7,465 nt of DNA from Pseudomonadota bacterium (lineage in GTDB: Bacteria > Pseudomonadota > Alphaproteobacteria > Rhizobiales > Hyphomicrobiaceae). The notes under the pieces are model-generated. The model ran no database searches and had not been told where the DNA came from. It saw only the letters and a list, made by a program, of their open reading frames with translations. Of the stretch, positions 5,079 through 7,465 are shown one piece after another. The position numbers and the translations under genes were made by a program. Within the stretch, counting starts at the first letter, position 1. The number at the start of each line of letters is the position of its first letter. The stretch lies in contig JAEVZQ010000006.1 of NCBI GenBank assembly GCA_023392135.1, forward strand, positions 1 to 7,465, written 5' to 3'.

Positions 5079-7465
5079 CGCCGCCTCCCTCCGCCTCGGC
5101 ACCAAGCCACTCTGCTACGCGGGCGAGGTGCTTGTAGTCGTCGTAGCGGTAGTCGTAGGCCGGTCTCCGCACTGCCCGGTAGGGAGTCGCAGGATCGTCA
5201 TAGTCGGCGATCAAGCGTTCGAGGCCTGCTCGCGTCTCGTCCGCCAGCGGCGCGATCTCAGCGTTGATGGATTGCTCGACCCCGGCGGGCTCCGCGCCGG
5301 AAGCTGAGATGTAGCGCAGCATTCCGATTGTGGATGGGTCGAGCCCTTCGAAGCCGCCTGCCTGGGCAATGACGGCCTCCAGCGGCAGTTGCGGCGACCG
5401 TCCGTCCGCGGCGCGCTTGGCCAGCGTCTTCACCTGGCTTTCGCCGGCGGTCTTGTAGTCGGTGATCACGAGCCCGTTTTCGGTCACGTCGATGCGATCG
5501 GCGCGCGCGGTGAGCGTGAAAGGCCCTGCCGGACCACTCAGCACATGTGAGCCGGTCACCTCCGCCAGCACGCGGATCACACCGGCTCTGCGGGCGGGCT
5601 CGGTGGTCGCAAACCAGCGCGCGAACCGCTCGAGCCGCGGAACCCAGAATGCCGCCACCCGCGGATTGCCCGTGTACTCGGTGAGGATCTCGCCCGCGAT
5701 GGCCATCAGCTCGCGCTCTGGCTTGTCCGGTAGATGGGCAGGGTAACGCGCCGCAAACCGCCCCAGGGCCTCGTGCACGATCCCGCCGCGCAGGGCGGCA
5801 CTCGGCTCGGCGCCCAGCAGAGGCAGCGGCTCGAGTCCCAGCACACGTCTTGCGAAGAGCGCATAGGGATTGGTGATCCAGCGCTCGACATCACTCACCG
5901 AAAGCCGCCGCGGCCGCAGCGCCAGTTGCGGACAGGGGCAGGGCGGACGCAGTCGCGGTATCGGCTCCACAAGATCCCTGGCCCGGGCCCAGCCGAGCCA
6001 TGGCCGGTCAGGTGTGAGCGCATCCCCCAAGCCCATGCCTTGGAGCAACGCCCTGATCCGCAGCAGCCATCGGGACGGCACCATCGGCGCGCCGTCGACC
6101 TTCTCCGCACGGGTGAGATAGACGATGCGGGCTCCTAGAAGCTGCGCGAAATCGTGTGCCTGATCTCCAATCCGTACTTCCGGCTGCGGCAGCCGAAGCT
6201 CATCGCGCATCGGCCGGTTGAGCCATGGGCCAGTGTCGGAGATTCGGGGCCAGGTGCCTTCATTGAGGCCGCCGATGACGACGACGTCGGGATGTTGGAG
6301 GCGCGCTTCCAGCAGACCCCAGATGAATAACCGCGGATGAGCCGGCAGGGCGCTGCGAACGTTCTCGTCAGCGACGAGGTTGCGGTAGAAATCCGGATAG
6401 TCCGCAGCCGCGAGGCGCGGCGCGACGAGAGCAGGATCGAGCAGACCCGCGAGAAGGATCGCGGCGGCCTCTCCCGCCTCTTCGCTCCAGAGTGGCGAAG
6501 CCACTGTCCCTGCGGCATCTGCTGGCGCCGCCAGCGCCTCCGCTACCGCGACATGCGCACGCACGAACTCGGCCAAAGCCTGCTTGCCCGGCCGGGCGCT
6601 CAGCTCGGTCAACGGCTGGAAGGCACTTCTCAGCCGGGCGAGGAGGTCGCGCGCCGCCTGCCAATCAGAGGTCCCCAATCGCCGTTGAGCCTTGGTTTTC
6701 GCCTGCTGGGCCGCGCGCTCGATCGCTGCCTCGATACCGCCGAGACCGCGTCCGAAATAGTCGGTCCGGAAGGCAATGATCTCCAGTGCGCGTGCGGCCC
6801 GGCGTGCGTCGCGGGCGGAGAGCCCAAGCAATGTGAGGGGATGCTTGAGCAGCGCCATCACGGCAGCCGGCTCGAAGTCCCGGTCGAAGGCGTCGATCAC
6901 GAGATCGAGGAAGGCGCCAGGCACGGTCTTCCGGAACGGCCGCCCGGCCGAGTCGTCGACCAGGACGCCCCAGCTTTCGAGCCGGTTCACGACCCTGCGG
7001 GCGAGGATCCGGTCTGGCGATACGAGTGCCGCCGTTCGCTCAGGCGTTTCCAGCGCCTCACGCAGGATCAGCGCGATCACTTCCGCTTCGTCCTGCGCGG
7101 TCGGCGCTTCGATCAGGGACACCCCACGCAATGCGTCCCGAACGGCGCCGGGATCGGTGGTCTCGACGAACCGGCTCCACAGGTGGGTCGTGGTGGCCGG
7201 CCGCAAGGCTTCGCTCACGAAGGCGGCGCGCAACATCAAGGTTCGGTCCGCGTCAGCGCCGGGCAGGCATTCTATGGCAGACCGCGAGACACCGAGGCGG
7301 GACAGCAGCTTTGACAGACCGTGCTGGGGATGCCCGGGATGCTCCCGCAAGCGGCCCCAGCCTGCTTCTTCGAGCGTCTGATCGAGGCCGGGGAGCACGA
7401 TAGCGCCGTTTTGCAATCCCAGCACGACCTGCATCAGCTCGGCCGTCACCGGTACGCTGCCGGTG
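5071..7465 (-). CDS. addB: AddB, double-strand break repair helicase-nuclease subunit (5' partial)
   Basis: AddB pairs with AddA in the AddAB complex, which unwinds and resects double-strand DNA ends for RecA-dependent repair in the cytoplasm. About 797 residues are visible. The frame stays open to the right edge, so a GTG at 7449 is an internal Val and the true start lies outside; the family is usually about 1000 residues or more, so roughly 200-250 are missing. Numbering from the first full codon, the segment ALVSPDRILARRV (about 145-158) and VVVIGGLNEGTWPR (about 393-406) are typical of alphaproteobacterial AddB. A complete RecB-type nuclease domain closes the protein: GGIVHEAL with His564, ARADRID with Asp656, DYKT with Asp669 and Lys671, and QLPLEA with Gln692. 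The C-terminus has no cysteine cluster, unlike Bacillus AddB. The last codons, an acidic and glycine-rich tail, also carry the ribosome binding site of addA. Confidence 0.95.
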   Translation of the reverse strand, partial: TGSVPVTAELMQVVLGLQNGAIVLPGLDQTLEEAGWGRLREHPGHPQHGLSKLLSRLGVSRSAIECLPGADADRTLMLRAAFVSEALRPATTTHLWSRFVETTDPGAVRDALRGVSLIEAPTAQDEAEVIALILREALETPERTAALVSPDRILARRVVNRLESWGVLVDDSAGRPFRKTVPGAFLDLVIDAFDRDFEPAAVMALLKHPLTLLGLSARDARRAARALEIIAFRTDYFGRGLGGIEAAIERAAQQAKTKAQRRLGTSDWQAARDLLARLRSAFQPLTELSARPGKQALAEFVRAHVAVAEALAAPADAAGTVASPLWSEEAGEAAAILLAGLLDPALVAPRLAAADYPDFYRNLVADENVRSALPAHPRLFIWGLLEARLQHPDVVVIGGLNEGTWPRISDTGPWLNRPMRDELRLPQPEVRIGDQAHDFAQLLGARIVYLTRAEKVDGAPMVPSRWLLRIRALLQGMGLGDALTPDRPWLGWARARDLVEPIPRLRPPCPCPQLALRPRRLSVSDVERWITNPYALFARRVLGLEPLPLLGAEPSAALRGGIVHEALGRFAARYPAHLPDKPERELMAIAGEILTEYTGNPRVAAFWVPRLERFARWFATTEPARRAGVIRVLAEVTGSHVLSGPAGPFTLTARADRIDVTENGLVITDYKTAGESQVKTLAKRAADGRSPQLPLEAVIAQAGGFEGLDPSTIGMLRYISASGAEPAGVEQSINAEIAPLADETRAGLERLIADYDDPATPYRAVRRPAYDYRYDDYKHLARVAEWLGAEAEGGGDD
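5084..5092 (-). promoter_or_regulatory. addA ribosome binding site inside the end of addB
   Basis: On the minus strand GGAGGGAGG ends 5 bases before the addA ATG at 5078. The same bases encode the Glu-Gly-Gly part of the AddB tail. This fixes the addA start and fits termination-reinitiation coupling between the two subunits. Confidence 0.7.

Noticed and set aside
5079..5105. Longer addA start at 5105
   Set aside because: It is a TTG codon adding nine unconserved residues, and the strong ribosome binding site is downstream of it, next to the ATG at 5078.
6337..7314. Plus-strand open frame of 325 residues antisense to addB
   Set aside because: The composition is that of a shadow frame, with many Arg and Gly and no motif. 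The opposite strand encodes conserved AddB throughout.
7447..7449. GTG at 7449 as the addB start
   Set aside because: The frame continues to the window edge with Thr-Gly-Ser-Val-Pro, which fits the conserved interior of AddB, and the N-terminal region of the family is missing.
1..7465. CRISPR arrays, insertion sequences, tRNA or rRNA genes, phage or defence genes
   Set aside because: I saw no direct repeat series, no transposase, no terminal inverted repeats and no tRNA or rRNA signatures on either strand. AddAB is a housekeeping repair system, not an undescribed one.

Overview
This is a GC-rich chromosomal window in which every convincing gene lies on the minus strand. Transcription runs from the right edge to the left: addB (start cut off by the window), addA, trxA, then a ketopantoate reductase (ApbA/PanE) family gene. 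The AddAB type, with an AddB of the alphaproteobacterial form next to trxA, points to an alphaproteobacterium, most likely of the order Hyphomicrobiales (Rhizobiales). I cannot name the genus from this sequence alone.

Layout: 7465-5071 holds about 797 residues of AddB. addA (5078-1530) overlaps the end of addB by 8 bases, so the two subunits of the double-strand-break helicase-nuclease are translationally coupled. A 72-base gap with a small hairpin and a possible promoter leads to trxA (1457-1131, GTG start), a classical CGPC thioredoxin. trxA is followed by a good intrinsic terminator (1103-1078). The ketopantoate reductase family gene (1035-97) therefore probably forms its own transcription unit, or is reached only by read-through. 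The last 96 bases at the left contain two tandem hairpins that look like a dispersed palindromic repeat.

Functionally, AddA and AddB together resect double-strand ends and prepare them for RecA. Thioredoxin is a general disulfide reductant that often neighbours addA in alphaproteobacteria. The reductase is metabolic and not obviously linked to either.

I looked on both strands for a new system and found none: the window is mainly conserved housekeeping sequence. The points most worth a second look are two substituted substrate-site asparagines in the reductase, the absence of Fe-S cluster cysteines in the visible AddB, and the reductase sitting where folC is often found after trxA.
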